Shown here one piece after another: positions 28,762-38,230 of a DNA stretch of 64,000 nt (the first letter of the stretch is position 1; every line of letters begins with the position of its first letter). The notes under the pieces were generated by a model. It saw only the letters and a list, made by a program, of their open reading frames with translations. It had not been told where the DNA came from and made no database searches. The stretch comes from Litoreibacter arenae DSM 19593 (GTDB lineage Bacteria > Pseudomonadota > Alphaproteobacteria > Rhodobacterales > Rhodobacteraceae), in assembly GCF_000442275.2 (NCBI RefSeq), contig NZ_KE557310.1, forward strand, positions 62,001 through 126,000, read 5' to 3'. Made by a program: the position numbers and the translations under genes.

Positions 28762-31540
28762 GCCGCTGCTGCCCGACATCGAACCAAATGCGCCGGGCGA
28801 TCTGATCTGTCCGGCGCATAAGATTCTGGACACCGAGGCTCTGCTGGCGACGCTCGACGCCAACGCGGCGTCGATCACCGACGCCAAGGAATTGCGGGCG
28901 GCGACGGTAGCCGCGCTGGCGGAGGTACAGGAAACCGGTCGTGCGATCATAGCCGATGCGTTCACGGAAAAGCCGTTGGCCGCGCGGCGGGTGTGCCGGT
29001 CCTACACCTATTTGACCGACGGCATGGTCAGGGCGGCCTTCCATGTCGCACGAAGCCACTTGCACCCCCTCTCCAATCCCACCGAGTCGGAACGGCTGGC
29101 GGTCATGGCGGTCGGGGGCTACGGGCGCGGGGAGATGGCGCCGTTCTCCGACGTAGACCTGTTGTTTCTGACGCCCTACAAAATCACCGCGTGGGCCGAG
29201 AGCGTCATCGAGTCGATGCTCTACATCCTGTGGGATCTGAAACTGAAGGTCGGCCATTCGGCACGCACCGTCAAAGACTGCCTGCGGCTCGGTCGTGAAG
29301 ATTTCACCATCCGAACCGCCCTTCTGGAACACCGGCTGGTCGACGGCCACGCGCCTCTGGCCGAGGAACTCGACACCCAACTGTGGCAAAAGCTGTTCAA
29401 ACGCACCGGCGCGGAATTCGTCGAAGCCAAGCTGGAGGAACGCGAGGAGCGCCTGAAAAAACATGGCGGCCAGCGGTATCTGGTCGAGCCGAACGTAAAG
29501 GAAGGCAAGGGCGGGCTGCGCGACCTGCAATCGCTTTATTGGATCGCCAAGTATGTGAAGCGGGTGAAAAAGGTCGACACGCTGGTACGCCTCAAGGTGT
29601 TCACGCAGGAGGAGCTGGACAACTTCCGCCTCGCCGACCGCTTTTTGTGGGCGACCCGCTGCCACATGCACCTGATCGCCAACCGCGCCTCCGAACAGCT
29701 GACATTCGACATTCAGGTCGAGGTGGCGCAGCGGATGGGCTACGAGGACAAGGGCGGGCGCCGTGCGGTGGAGCATTTCATGCAGGACTATTTCCGCCAC
29801 GCCACCCGCGTGGGCGAGTTGACCCGCATCCTGCTGACCGATCTGGAAGCCCGCCACGTCAAGCAGGAGCCCGCCATCATCGGCTTCCTGCGCAACGCCC
29901 GCCGCAAAAAACTCAAGCCCGGCTTCAAACTGAAAAAGAACCGCATCGCGGTAGTCAACAAGCGCAACTTCCTGAAAGACCCGCGCAATCTGCTGCGCGT
30001 GTTCGAGGAGGCCTTGCGCACCGGCTATTTCATTCACCCCGACCTCATGCGCCTGATCGCGGCCAATCTGGACCTGATCCGCGGGCTGGAGGGCGACAAG
30101 GAGGCTGCCCGCATCTTCCTCGGCACGCTGCTCAAGCACGGAAATCCAGAACGCGCCTTGCGCCGGATGAACGAGCTGGGTGTGCTGGGGGCGTTCATCC
30201 CCGACTTCCAGACCATCGTGGCGATGATGCAGTTCAATATGTATCACAGCTACACGGTGGACGAGCATACGATCCAGACGATCTCCCACCTCGCGCAGAT
30301 CGAGCGGGGCGAGTTGATCGAGGAACTTCCCGTGGCCTCTTCGATCCTGAAGCGAGGCGTGAACCGCAAGGTGCTCTACGTGGCCCTGCTGCTGCACGAC
30401 ATCGGCAAGGGTCGCGCAGAAGACCACTCGATCCTTGGCGCCAAAATGGCCCGCTACATCGCTCCGCGGTTGGGGCTGACTCGCGACGAATGCGAAACCG
30501 TCGAATGGCTGGTGCGCTATCACCTGTTGATGTCCGACATGGCTCAAAAGCGCGACATCGCGGACCCGCGCACCGTGCGCGACTTCGCCAAGGCGGTGAA
30601 GACGGTCAAGCGTCTGGACCTGCTCTGCGTGCTGACAGTCTGTGACATTCGCGGCGTCGGGCCGGACGTGTGGAACAACTGGAAGGCATCCTTGATCCGC
30701 GCCCTCTACCGCCAGACCAAACGCGGGCTGGAGGACGGGATGGAGGCGCTGAACCGTGAGGAACGCGGCTCGGGGGCCAAGAAGAACCTGCGCGCGGCGC
30801 TGCCCGATTGGGATAAAAAGGACCTGAACCGGGAACTCGCGCGGCATTATCCCCCCTATTGGCAGGGACTGCACGTCACCGCCCATGTCGACTTCGCAAA
30901 TCTGCTGCGCGGCATCTCGACCGACGAGATCCGTGTCGAGTTGACGCTTGACGAAGACCGCGACGCCACCCGCGCCTGTTTCGCCATGGCCGACCACCCC
31001 GGCATTTTCGCCCGCATGTGCGGGGCACTGGCGCTGGTCGGCGCCAATGTCGTCGACGCGCGGACGTACACATCCAAGGACGGCTTCGCGACGGCGATCT
31101 TTTGGATTCAGGACGGCGACGGCCATCCCTATGACGTAAGCCGCCTGCCCCGCATGAAGTCGATGATCCACAAAACGCTCACGGGCGAGGTGCTACCCCG
31201 CGAGGCGCTGGCCCCACGCGACAAGATAAAGAAGCGCCACCGGCCCTTCGTGGTGCCAACTTCGGTGACCTTCGACAACGAAGGCTCAGAGATTTACACG
31301 ATCATCGAAGTCGACACCCGCGATCGCCCCGGCCTGCTACATGACCTCAGCCGCACCTTGTCGGAATCGAACATCCAGATCGCATCAGCCGTGATCGCGA
31401 CCTTCGGTGCGCAGGTGGTCGATACCTTTTACGTCAAGGACATGTTCGGGTTAAAACTCCATTCCCAGTCGAAACAGGCGGCAATCGAGCGCAAGCTGCG
31501 CGAGGCGATCACCCGCGGCTCGGAACGAGCGCGCGCATGA
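28721..31540 (+). CDS. glnD: [protein-PII] uridylyltransferase/uridylyl-removing enzyme
   Basis: A 939-residue nitrogen sensor that uridylylates PII proteins when glutamine is low and removes UMP when it is high. The nucleotidyltransferase motif GGYGRGEMAPFSDVDLLFL is near residue 128, the HD hydrolase motif LLLHDIGKG near 560, and two C-terminal ACT domains follow from about residue 745 (one RPGLLHDLSRTLSESNIQI). No ATG or GTG lies near the true start, so the TTG at 28721 is the likely one; it overlaps the upstream lipoprotein gene. murJ follows with an ATGA overlap. Confidence 0.93.
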   Translation: MIPLQNPSASAASEPLLPDIEPNAPGDLICPAHKILDTEALLATLDANAASITDAKELRAATVAALAEVQETGRAIIADAFTEKPLAARRVCRSYTYLTDGMVRAAFHVARSHLHPLSNPTESERLAVMAVGGYGRGEMAPFSDVDLLFLTPYKITAWAESVIESMLYILWDLKLKVGHSARTVKDCLRLGREDFTIRTALLEHRLVDGHAPLAEELDTQLWQKLFKRTGAEFVEAKLEEREERLKKHGGQRYLVEPNVKEGKGGLRDLQSLYWIAKYVKRVKKVDTLVRLKVFTQEELDNFRLADRFLWATRCHMHLIANRASEQLTFDIQVEVAQRMGYEDKGGRRAVEHFMQDYFRHATRVGELTRILLTDLEARHVKQEPAIIGFLRNARRKKLKPGFKLKKNRIAVVNKRNFLKDPRNLLRVFEEALRTGYFIHPDLMRLIAANLDLIRGLEGDKEAARIFLGTLLKHGNPERALRRMNELGVLGAFIPDFQTIVAMMQFNMYHSYTVDEHTIQTISHLAQIERGELIEELPVASSILKRGVNRKVLYVALLLHDIGKGRAEDHSILGAKMARYIAPRLGLTRDECETVEWLVRYHLLMSDMAQKRDIADPRTVRDFAKAVKTVKRLDLLCVLTVCDIRGVGPDVWNNWKASLIRALYRQTKRGLEDGMEALNREERGSGAKKNLRAALPDWDKKDLNRELARHYPPYWQGLHVTAHVDFANLLRGISTDEIRVELTLDEDRDATRACFAMADHPGIFARMCGALALVGANVVDARTYTSKDGFATAIFWIQDGDGHPYDVSRLPRMKSMIHKTLTGEVLPREALAPRDKIKKRHRPFVVPTSVTFDNEGSEIYTIIEVDTRDRPGLLHDLSRTLSESNIQIASAVIATFGAQVVDTFYVKDMFGLKLHSQSKQAAIERKLREAITRGSERARA

Positions 31541-33078
31541 GCCAATCCAACCGCCTGATGCGCGGCTTCGCGACCGTCGGGGTGTGGACGCTGCTGTCGC
31601 GCATCCTTGGCTTCGTGCGCGACGTTCTGATCGCGGGTTTTCTGGGCGCGGGGCCGGTGGCCGAGGCGTTCCTGATTGCCTTCTCCCTGCCCAACATGTT
31701 CCGCCGCTTCTTCGCGGAAGGGGCGTTCAACATGGCTTTCGTGCCGATGTTCTCCAAGAAGCTGGAGGCGGGCGACGACCCCGAAACCTTCGCCCGTGAC
31801 GCCTTCACGGGGCTGGGAACGCTGCTGATTTTCTTCACCGTGATCGCGCAGATCTTCATGCCCGCGCTGGTGTTGCTCATGGCGTCGGGATTTGTGGCGG
31901 ACGAGCGGTTCGAACTGGCCACTCTCTTTGGCCGCATCGCCTTTCCCTACATCCTGTTCATATCGCTGGCCGCATTGCTATCCGGCGTCCTCAACGCCAC
32001 AGGCCGCTTCGTGGCGGCGGCCGCAGCGCCGGTCTTGCTTAACGTGTTGTTCATCCTGTCTCTGACGGCCACGTGGGCGCTCGGTGCCGATATCGGTCTC
32101 GCCCTCGCCTGGACCGTGCCGCTCGCAGGCTTCGCGCAGCTGGCGCTGGTCTGGGTCGCCGCCTCCCGCGCCGGTTTCCGCCTGATCCCGCGCCGCCCCC
32201 GCCTGACACCCGAACTCAAACGCCTCGCCATCATCGCCGCCCCCGCCGCGCTGGCAGGCGGTGTGGTGCAGGTCAACCTGCTGGTGGGCCGCAACGTGGC
32301 CAGCTGGACCGAAGGTGCAATCGCGTGGGTGAACTACGCCGACCGCCTGTATCAACTGCCCTTGGGCGTCGTCGCCATCGCCATCGGCGTGGTGCTGTTG
32401 CCCGAATTGTCCCGCCGCTTGCAGGCAGACGACGTGGCAGGCGGGCAAGACGCGCTTAGCCGAGCGGGCGAGGTCGCGTTGGCCCTGACCGTGCCCTGTG
32501 CCGTCGCGCTTATGGTGATCCCCTCGCCTATGATCTCGGTTCTCTTCGAGCGAGGCCGCTTCACCGCCGAAGACACCGCCGCCACCGCGTTGGCCGTCGC
32601 GATCTACGGCATGGGGTTGCCCGCTTTCGTCCTGCAAAAGATCTTCCAACCCCTCTACTTCGCCCGCGAAGATACCAAGCGCCCCTTCTACTTCGCTGTG
32701 GTGTCCATGGTCATCAACGTCGTGGTCGCGGTGGGCCTATGGGCATGGCTCGACTACCTCGCCGCCGCGCTGGCAACCTCGCTGGCGGGATGGGGCATGG
32801 CGTGGCTGCTCTGGCACTACTCCCGCGGGTTCGGGCAAGCCGCCACCTTCGACGCCCGCTTCCGCACCCGCGCGCCGCGCATCATTGCGGCCTCCGTTTT
32901 GATGGGAGCGTTTCTCTACGCCGGAAACCTCGTGCTGCGCCCCCTCTTCGAGATGGGCGCATGGCGCTACCTGGCACTGGCAATTTTGCTGGTGTCGGGC
33001 GGCGTCTTCTACGCCTTCGCCGGTCGCCTTTTGGGCGCGTTCACCCCGTCCGATCTGAAGCGCAGTCTGAGACGCTAA
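31537..33078 (+). CDS. murJ: lipid II flippase MurJ
   Basis: A 513-residue MurJ/MviN protein with about 14 transmembrane helices, carrying lipid II across the inner membrane for peptidoglycan synthesis. The MRGFATVGVWTLLSRILGFVRD start and the LPNMFRRFFAEGAFNMAFVPMFSK segment near residue 55 are characteristic. Its ATG overlaps the glnD stop (ATGA), so the two are co-transcribed. The 3' end overlaps the rhomboid-like gene by 4 bases. Confidence 0.96.
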   Translation: MSQSNRLMRGFATVGVWTLLSRILGFVRDVLIAGFLGAGPVAEAFLIAFSLPNMFRRFFAEGAFNMAFVPMFSKKLEAGDDPETFARDAFTGLGTLLIFFTVIAQIFMPALVLLMASGFVADERFELATLFGRIAFPYILFISLAALLSGVLNATGRFVAAAAAPVLLNVLFILSLTATWALGADIGLALAWTVPLAGFAQLALVWVAASRAGFRLIPRRPRLTPELKRLAIIAAPAALAGGVVQVNLLVGRNVASWTEGAIAWVNYADRLYQLPLGVVAIAIGVVLLPELSRRLQADDVAGGQDALSRAGEVALALTVPCAVALMVIPSPMISVLFERGRFTAEDTAATALAVAIYGMGLPAFVLQKIFQPLYFAREDTKRPFYFAVVSMVINVVVAVGLWAWLDYLAAALATSLAGWGMAWLLWHYSRGFGQAATFDARFRTRAPRIIAASVLMGAFLYAGNLVLRPLFEMGAWRYLALAILLVSGGVFYAFAGRLLGAFTPSDLKRSLRR

Positions 33079-33764
33079 CGCTTGCGCAGTTTCGCCAGCA
33101 CACGTCCCCAGCCGCCGGGACTGACCACAAAGGACAGCAGAAATCCGGCCACAAAACCCGCCACATCCGCGACCCAGTCATACCCGCCGCCGAACAACAG
33201 GCCGAAAACCAGTTGGAACAGCATAAGGAACCCGATCAGCGAAAACGCGCGCATTGAGTTCGCGCCAACGGCCGCGAGGTTGACCCATAACAGAAACGTA
33301 AACGCCCCGATCAGCCCGTAGGCCCCCGGATACGCCCCGAACAGCGGTTGCTGGGTGTCGGTGAGCAAAGCGTATACCAGCGCGGCCACAATCGAACTGA
33401 CCATGAATACCGCAATGAATGACACGGCCGAGAACACCTCGCCCACCGCCTTGCCGATCGCCAGCACGATCACCACGGCAAAAGCCGCATGGGTAAAGCT
33501 GCCATGCACGAACGGATAGGTCACGAAGCGCTGCATATGCTCCAGCGGGAAATAGCTCTTCTCCAGCATCTGAGCCCAAATCGGGCCGAAGAACGCGTAA
33601 TCCTCCAGCGCGCCCAGCCGCCAGCCCACGGCCCCTGCGCCGCCGACCAATCCGCTTTCACCGGCCTGGAAAATGATCTCGACCCCGGCAAGGATCGCCG
33701 CCAGGGCAATGACCACCGGCGGCAAGACGTTAAACGGGGAAGCGTCTGCGTTTTCGTTATACAT
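33075..33764 (-). CDS. rhomboid-family membrane protein lacking the catalytic residues
   Basis: A 229-residue protein with about six transmembrane helices in the rhomboid pattern: FVHGSFTHAAFAVVIVLAIGKAVGE near residue 88, then YPGAYGLIGAF near 147 and DWVADVAGFVAGFL near 197. The catalytic Ser of the G-x-S-G motif and the His of the last helix are not seen: the aligned positions read YPGAYG and VADVAG. It is therefore more likely a pseudoprotease or chaperone-like rhomboid than an active protease. The ATG at 33764 is used; a longer start at 34013 runs through trpS in the wrong direction. Confidence 0.78.
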   Translation of the reverse strand: MYNENADASPFNVLPPVVIALAAILAGVEIIFQAGESGLVGGAGAVGWRLGALEDYAFFGPIWAQMLEKSYFPLEHMQRFVTYPFVHGSFTHAAFAVVIVLAIGKAVGEVFSAVSFIAVFMVSSIVAALVYALLTDTQQPLFGAYPGAYGLIGAFTFLLWVNLAAVGANSMRAFSLIGFLMLFQLVFGLLFGGGYDWVADVAGFVAGFLLSFVVSPGGWGRVLAKLRKR

Positions 33765-33842
33765 GGGACCTGCTCTGGTTGACCTCTTGTTGGCCCATGG
33801 GTAAGCGACAGAGACCCATAAATCCAGACGGAGAAACAGACC

Positions 33843-34862
33843 ATGGCAGACACCGCCTTCCAACCGCGAGTGTTCTCGGGCATCCAGCCATCCGGCGGCC
33901 TGACCCTTGGCAACTACCTTGGAGCATTGAAGCGCTTTGCCGACATGCAGGACGAGGGCAGTTTCGAGACAATCTACTGCATGGTGGATCTGCACGCGAT
34001 CACCGTCTGGCAAGACCCCGAAACCCTGAAACGCAACACGCGGGAGCTATGCGCGGGCTTCATCGCCTCGGGTGTGGACCCCGAAAAGTCGATCCTGTTC
34101 AACCAAAGTCAGGTGCCCGAACACGCGCAACTGGCGTGGATTTTCAACACCGTCGCCCGCATGGGCTGGTTGAACCGCATGACGCAATTCAAGGACAAGG
34201 CAGGAAAGAACCGTGAAAACGCCTCCGTAGGCCTGTTTGCCTACCCGTCGCTGATGGCGGCTGACATCCTGATCTACCACGCGACGCATGTGCCGGTGGG
34301 CGACGACCAGAAACAGCATCTGGAACTGACCCGCGACATCGCCGCCAAGTTCAACCACGACTACGGTGTGGACTTCTTCCCGATTACCGAGCCTGTGATC
34401 GAAGGGGCCGCCACCCGCGTGATGTCCTTGCGTGACGGGTCCAAGAAGATGTCGAAGTCGGACCCGTCCGACATGAGCCGCATCAACATGACCGACGACG
34501 CCGACACTATCGCCGCCAAGCTACGTAAGGCCCGCACCGACCCTGACGCGCTGCCGTCCGAAGTCAAAGGGTTGGACGACCGCCCTGAAGCCCGCAACCT
34601 GATCAACATCTACGCGGCTTTCGCCGACATGACGCCCGAGCAGGTTTTGAAGGACGTCGGCGGCAAGCAGTTTTCCGAGTTCAAACCGATGCTGGCGGAA
34701 CTGGCGGTATCCAAGCTGTCGCCCATCTCCTCAGAGATGTCGCGGTTGATGCAGGATCAGGACGAGATCGACAAAATCCTGCGCCGCGGTGCCGAGCGCG
34801 CCCGCGAGATCACGGAGCCGATCCTTGCCAAGACCTACGACATCGTCGGGATGGTGCGGTAG
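33843..34862 (+). CDS. trpS: tryptophan--tRNA ligase
   Basis: A 339-residue class I synthetase that charges tRNA-Trp. The HIGH-equivalent region is [17 protein letters not shown] near residue 17, and [10 protein letters not shown] near 203 is the KMSKS loop. [12 protein letters not shown] and the PRY-like contacts fit TrpRS. The length is normal for the enzyme. A GGAG ribosome binding site precedes the ATG. It starts divergently, 78 bases away, from the rhomboid-like gene and is followed after 72 bases by ilvE. Confidence 0.97.
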   Translation: MADTAFQPRVFSGIQPSGGLTLGNYLGALKRFADMQDEGSFETIYCMVDLHAITVWQDPETLKRNTRELCAGFIASGVDPEKSILFNQSQVPEHAQLAWIFNTVARMGWLNRMTQFKDKAGKNRENASVGLFAYPSLMAADILIYHATHVPVGDDQKQHLELTRDIAAKFNHDYGVDFFPITEPVIEGAATRVMSLRDGSKKMSKSDPSDMSRINMTDDADTIAAKLRKARTDPDALPSEVKGLDDRPEARNLINIYAAFADMTPEQVLKDVGGKQFSEFKPMLAELAVSKLSPISSEMSRLMQDQDEIDKILRRGAERAREITEPILAKTYDIVGMVR

Positions 34863-34934
34863 CGGCCTTGCAAAAAGGTCTGGACGCCTGACCTAACGCG
34901 TCCTAGCCTGCCCTAGCTTTTCGGGAGGAACATC

Positions 34935-35795
34935 ATGGCGACCGGCATCAACATCCGCACATATTTCAACGGCACGTGGCACGCGGGCGACGTGCCCGTC
35001 ATGCGGGCGGCGGATCATGGCATGTGGCTTGGCACCTCGGTATTCGACGGGGCGCGGTATTTCGAGGGTGTATCGCCTGACCTCTTTGCACATTGCGAGC
35101 GCGTCAACCGCTCCGCCAAGGCGCTAATGATCACGCCGACCCATACCGCAGAGCAGATGGTCGAGATTGTTCAAGAGGGCCTCGCCGCCTACCCCAAAAC
35201 CGCCGCCGTCTACATTCGCCCGATGTATTGGGCCATCACAGGCGACGAGTTGGGCATCGTTCCCAAACCCGACGAGACAGGTTTTGCGATTTGCCTCGAA
35301 GAAATCCCCATGGCCCCGCAGGGTGCCGCGACCACCCTGACCACGACGCAATTCTGCCGCCCGACCCTGTCGTCGAGCGTGGTCAACGCCAAGGCGGGCT
35401 GTCTCTATCCGAACAACGCCCGCATGCTATCCGAGGCCCGCGCCAAGGGTTTCGGCAATGCGCTGGTGGCCGACGCCTTGGGCAATGTGGCCGAGACCGC
35501 CACGGCCAACGTCTTCATGGTGCGCGACGGCGAGATCTTCACCCCCGTGCCAAACGGCACCTTCCTCGCCGGCATCACCCGCGCGCGGCACATATCGAAC
35601 CTCGCCAAGGACGGCACCAAGGTGCATGAAACCGTCCTGAGCTTTCAGGACTTCCGCGAAGCCGACGAGGTCTTCCTGTCCGGCAACATGATGAAAGTCA
35701 CGCCGGTCAAGGAATTCGACGGCACGCATTATCAGTCCGGCCCTGTCACCAAGAAAGTCCGCGAGATGTATTGGGACTGGGCACTGTCCGAATGA
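34935..35795 (+). CDS. ilvE: branched-chain-amino-acid aminotransferase
   Basis: A 286-residue fold-type IV PLP enzyme, catalysing the last step of Leu, Ile and Val synthesis or the first of their breakdown. The family blocks GTSVFDGARYF near residue 36, the PLP Lys in SVVNAKAGCLYPNN near 150, and ALGNVAETATANVFMV near 180 are seen. It is closest to the short ilvE-like group; some members act on aromatic amino acids or 4-aminobutyrate instead. A GGGAGGAAC ribosome binding site precedes the ATG. Confidence 0.92.
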   Translation: MATGINIRTYFNGTWHAGDVPVMRAADHGMWLGTSVFDGARYFEGVSPDLFAHCERVNRSAKALMITPTHTAEQMVEIVQEGLAAYPKTAAVYIRPMYWAITGDELGIVPKPDETGFAICLEEIPMAPQGAATTLTTTQFCRPTLSSSVVNAKAGCLYPNNARMLSEARAKGFGNALVADALGNVAETATANVFMVRDGEIFTPVPNGTFLAGITRARHISNLAKDGTKVHETVLSFQDFREADEVFLSGNMMKVTPVKEFDGTHYQSGPVTKKVREMYWDWALSE

Positions 35796-35861
35796 CGCTA
35801 AAGCATGTGTTGCGCGACGCCTGCGCTTGCAGCATGATCTGCACCGTGGAGGGCCTTGGCC

Positions 35862-36317
35862 ATGCGTAAGTTTCTTGTCGTGCTTGATGACAGCCGCGAA
35901 TGTCTGAACGCGATGCGGTTCGCCGCGATGCGCGCGGCCCGCACAGGTGGCGGCGTGGAAATTCTGGCGGTCATCCCCCCCGACGAGTTCAATCACTGGG
36001 TCGGAGTCGGAGAAATCATGCGCCAGGAGGCCCGCGACCGTATCGAGGCGCATTTCGAGGTATTTGCCAAATGGATGCGCGACAAGCAGGGGATCGATCC
36101 CGAACTGGTCATTCGCGAAGGCGAGCCTGTGCCGGAAATTCTGGCACAGGTGAAGGAAGACCCCGACGTGGGTGTTCTGGTGCTGGGTGCCGGAACCGGC
36201 AACAAGGGCCCCGGCCCGCTGGTGACCGAGTTGACCCGTCGCTCCGGCACGTTGCCGATCCCGGTCACAATTGTGCCGGGCGAGATGACGAAAGAGCAGC
36301 TGGAGGCGGTGAGCTAG
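35862..36317 (+). CDS. universal stress protein (UspA family)
   Basis: A 151-residue UspA-type protein with the MRKFLVVLDDSREC start and the C-terminal nucleotide-binding-like motif DVGVLVLGAGTGNKGPGPLV near residue 105. The classical G-x2-G-x9-G-S/T signature is altered, so ATP binding is uncertain. The GGAGGG ribosome binding site supports the ATG at 35862 over an in-frame TTG six bases before. It stands between ilvE and nfu. Confidence 0.85.
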   Translation: MRKFLVVLDDSRECLNAMRFAAMRAARTGGGVEILAVIPPDEFNHWVGVGEIMRQEARDRIEAHFEVFAKWMRDKQGIDPELVIREGEPVPEILAQVKEDPDVGVLVLGAGTGNKGPGPLVTELTRRSGTLPIPVTIVPGEMTKEQLEAVS

Positions 36318-36332
36318 ACGCCGCCCAGCCAC

Positions 36333-36358
36333 TTTAGAATAATTCCAAACTATTGACT
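36333..36358 (+). promoter_or_regulatory. possible Irr-type iron box and promoter of nfu
   Basis: TTTAGAA (36333-36339), TAA, then TTCCAAA (36343-36349) is a near-perfect inverted repeat resembling the Irr iron-control element (TTTAGAA...TTCTAAA; one base differs). A TTGACT -35 candidate follows at 36353-36358 with TATCTA about 18 bases further. Placement next to the -35 fits regulation of an Fe-S cluster gene. Confidence 0.45.
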
Positions 36359-36408
36359 TCGCAGCGCCGGAGTCTCATATCTAGTTCATCATCAAAGAGG
36401 CTGCCCCC

Positions 36409-36972
36409 ATGTTCATCCAGACCGAATCCACACCCAACCCGGCGACGCTGAAATTCCTGCCCGGCCAGACCGTGCTGGAAACCGGCACGGCGGACTTCCC
36501 GTCTGCGGACACCGCAGGCAAATCACCGCTCGCCAGCCGCATCTTTGCGGTGGACGGCGTGACCGGCGTGTTTCTTGGCAACGATTTCGTCACCGTGACC
36601 AAAGCGGACGCGACGGAATGGGACCATGTCAAACCCGCCATCCTTGGCGCGGTGATGGAGCATTTCCAGTCCGGCCAGCCTGCCCTAGAGGGCGACACAG
36701 ATGCCTCTGGCGGCCATGCGGAGCATACCGGCGAAGACGGTGCCATCGTGGACCAGATCAAGGAGTTGCTCGACACTCGTGTGCGTCCTGCTGTGGCGCA
36801 GGACGGTGGTGACATCACGTTCCACGGGTTCGAGCGTGGCGTGGTCTACCTGCATATGCAAGGCGCCTGTGCCGGTTGCCCCTCGTCTACACTGACGCTG
36901 AAAATGGGCATCGAGAACCTGCTGCGCCACTACATCCCCGAAGTGGTTGAGGTTCGCCCCGTCGCGGCCTAA
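36409..36972 (+). CDS. nfu: NifU-like Fe-S cluster carrier (Nfu)
   Basis: A 187-residue Nfu protein: an N-terminal Nfu_N domain (MFIQTESTPNPATLKFLPG) and a C-terminal NifU-like domain with the cluster-binding CAGC near residue 150 (GACAGCPSSTLTLKMGIE). It receives and delivers [4Fe-4S] clusters to target proteins in the cytosol. The linker between the domains is acidic. It is separated by 8 bases from tsaB, so the two may share a transcript. A possible iron-control box lies upstream. Confidence 0.93.
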   Translation: MFIQTESTPNPATLKFLPGQTVLETGTADFPSADTAGKSPLASRIFAVDGVTGVFLGNDFVTVTKADATEWDHVKPAILGAVMEHFQSGQPALEGDTDASGGHAEHTGEDGAIVDQIKELLDTRVRPAVAQDGGDITFHGFERGVVYLHMQGACAGCPSSTLTLKMGIENLLRHYIPEVVEVRPVAA

Positions 36973-36980
36973 AGCAGGCC

Positions 36981-37643
36981 ATGGCTGACCAACTGACACT
37001 GGCATTCGACACATCGGCCGCGCATTGCGCGGCCGCTTTGCTGTTGGGAGACACCATTTTGGCTTCCCGCGTCGAGGAGATGCAGAAAGGTCAGGCCGAA
37101 CGGCTCATGCCACTGCTGGAGGAGGTGCTGGCGGAGGCTGGCAGGACGTGGCGCGACCTTGATCGCATCGGCGTCGGCATCGGGCCAGGCAACTTCACCG
37201 GCATTCGCATTTCCGTCAGTGCGGCGCGCGGGTTGGCGCTGTCCCTGGGCATTCCGGCCATTGGCGTAAGTGCATTGGAGGCGATGGCGTTCACGCCAGC
37301 GCAGCAAGGCCAGACGCTCGCTGTGTTGGATGCCCGTCAGGGCAATCTCTACGCGCAGACCTTTGCCAAGGATGGGCAAGCACTAGACGCCCCCGCCCTG
37401 TGCGCGAGCGATGATATTCCGGCCGATGCCCCGCGGGGAACCTTGCAGGTCGTCGGCCATGAGGCTCCGACCTTGGCCGCGCGGCTTGGTGCGCAGGCAG
37501 TCATCACAAGCGGAGGCGATATCGTCGAAGCGATCGCCCGCATCGCTGCCAACCGCGAGGCCGACGGTATCCGCCCCGCGCCACTTTACCTGCGACCCGC
37601 TGATGCGGCACCACCCAAAGACCCTGCCCCGGTCATTCTATGA
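36981..37643 (+). CDS. tsaB: tRNA threonylcarbamoyladenosine biosynthesis protein TsaB
   Basis: A 220-residue ASKHA-fold protein that partners TsaD and TsaE in making the t6A37 modification of ANN-decoding tRNAs. LTLAFDTSAAHCAAALLLGDT at the N-terminus and GIGPGNFTGIRISVSAARGLAL near residue 63 are characteristic. The length is normal. rimI follows with an ATGA overlap, the common tsaB-rimI order. Confidence 0.94.
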   Translation: MADQLTLAFDTSAAHCAAALLLGDTILASRVEEMQKGQAERLMPLLEEVLAEAGRTWRDLDRIGVGIGPGNFTGIRISVSAARGLALSLGIPAIGVSALEAMAFTPAQQGQTLAVLDARQGNLYAQTFAKDGQALDAPALCASDDIPADAPRGTLQVVGHEAPTLAARLGAQAVITSGGDIVEAIARIAANREADGIRPAPLYLRPADAAPPKDPAPVIL

Positions 37644-38053
37644 CCCCCGACGAACTGGCCGCCCTGCATGAGAAATGCTTCGACATCCCCCGCCCGTGGT
37701 CCTCGTCCGAGTTCACCGAGCTTCAACGCAACGCCTTCGTCCTGACAGCGCCGCATGGCTTCCTGATGGGTCGCGTGACGGCAGATGAGGCAGAGCTGCT
37801 GACCCTCGCCGTCGACCCTGCCGCCCTGCGGCAAGGCACGGGCCGCAGTTTGGTTGAGGCCTTCAAAACCCGCGCTGCACAAGACGGCGCGGTGACGGCT
37901 TTTCTTGAAGTGGCCGCCGACAATGCCGCTGCGATCAGCCTTTATAACGCCACTGGCTTCAGTGGCGCGGGTATCCGGCGAGGCTACTACCGACGCCCCG
38001 ATGGCACGGGGATCGACGCTTTGGTGATGCGCTGCGAGCTTGTCCCCCGCTAA
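37640..38053 (+). CDS. rimI: ribosomal protein S18-alanine N-acetyltransferase
   Basis: A 137-residue GNAT protein, the usual RimI size, which acetylates the N-terminal Ala of ribosomal protein S18 and often sits beside tsaB. The acetyl-CoA motif is ALRQGTGRSLVEAFKTRA near residue 60, and AAISLYNATGFSGAGIRRGYYRRPDG follows near 95. The ATG overlaps the tsaB stop. The substrate is assigned from position and family only. Confidence 0.85.
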   Translation: MTPDELAALHEKCFDIPRPWSSSEFTELQRNAFVLTAPHGFLMGRVTADEAELLTLAVDPAALRQGTGRSLVEAFKTRAAQDGAVTAFLEVAADNAAAISLYNATGFSGAGIRRGYYRRPDGTGIDALVMRCELVPR

Positions 38054-38108
38054 CCTTGCGTAAGCGCCTGAAATCACGCCATTTGCCGGAAAATCTGTTA
38101 AGAATCGG

Positions 38109-38230
38109 TTGACCCCTCGGCTAGGGTCGGGCGTTAATATGCGATGATCTGCGGGCGAGCCTCGCCCGATCACTGCTATAGGCAACCGGGGGGACGGCCC
38201 CGGGCTAACAAAAACATCTGGGAGACCACC
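38109..38230 (+). promoter_or_regulatory. promoter and structured leader of the BMP transporter
   Basis: TTGACC at 38109-38114 and TTAATA at 38134-38139 (19-base spacing) form a possible promoter. Downstream, GGGCGAG/CTCGCCC (38153-38167) and a second GC-rich pair, CCGGGG with CCCCGG, form hairpins before the GGGAGA ribosome binding site. The leader could carry an attenuator or a small-molecule sensor, but I cannot match it to a known riboswitch class. Confidence 0.4.

Noticed and set aside
28718-31171. Long minus-strand open frame (817 codons) inside glnD
   Set aside because: It runs antisense through a clear GlnD coding sequence with all its motifs; long shadow frames are normal in GC-rich DNA.
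33765-34013. Upstream extension of the rhomboid-like gene to 34013
   Set aside because: The extra 83 residues come from the antisense strand of trpS and do not resemble the family; the ATG at 33764 fits better.
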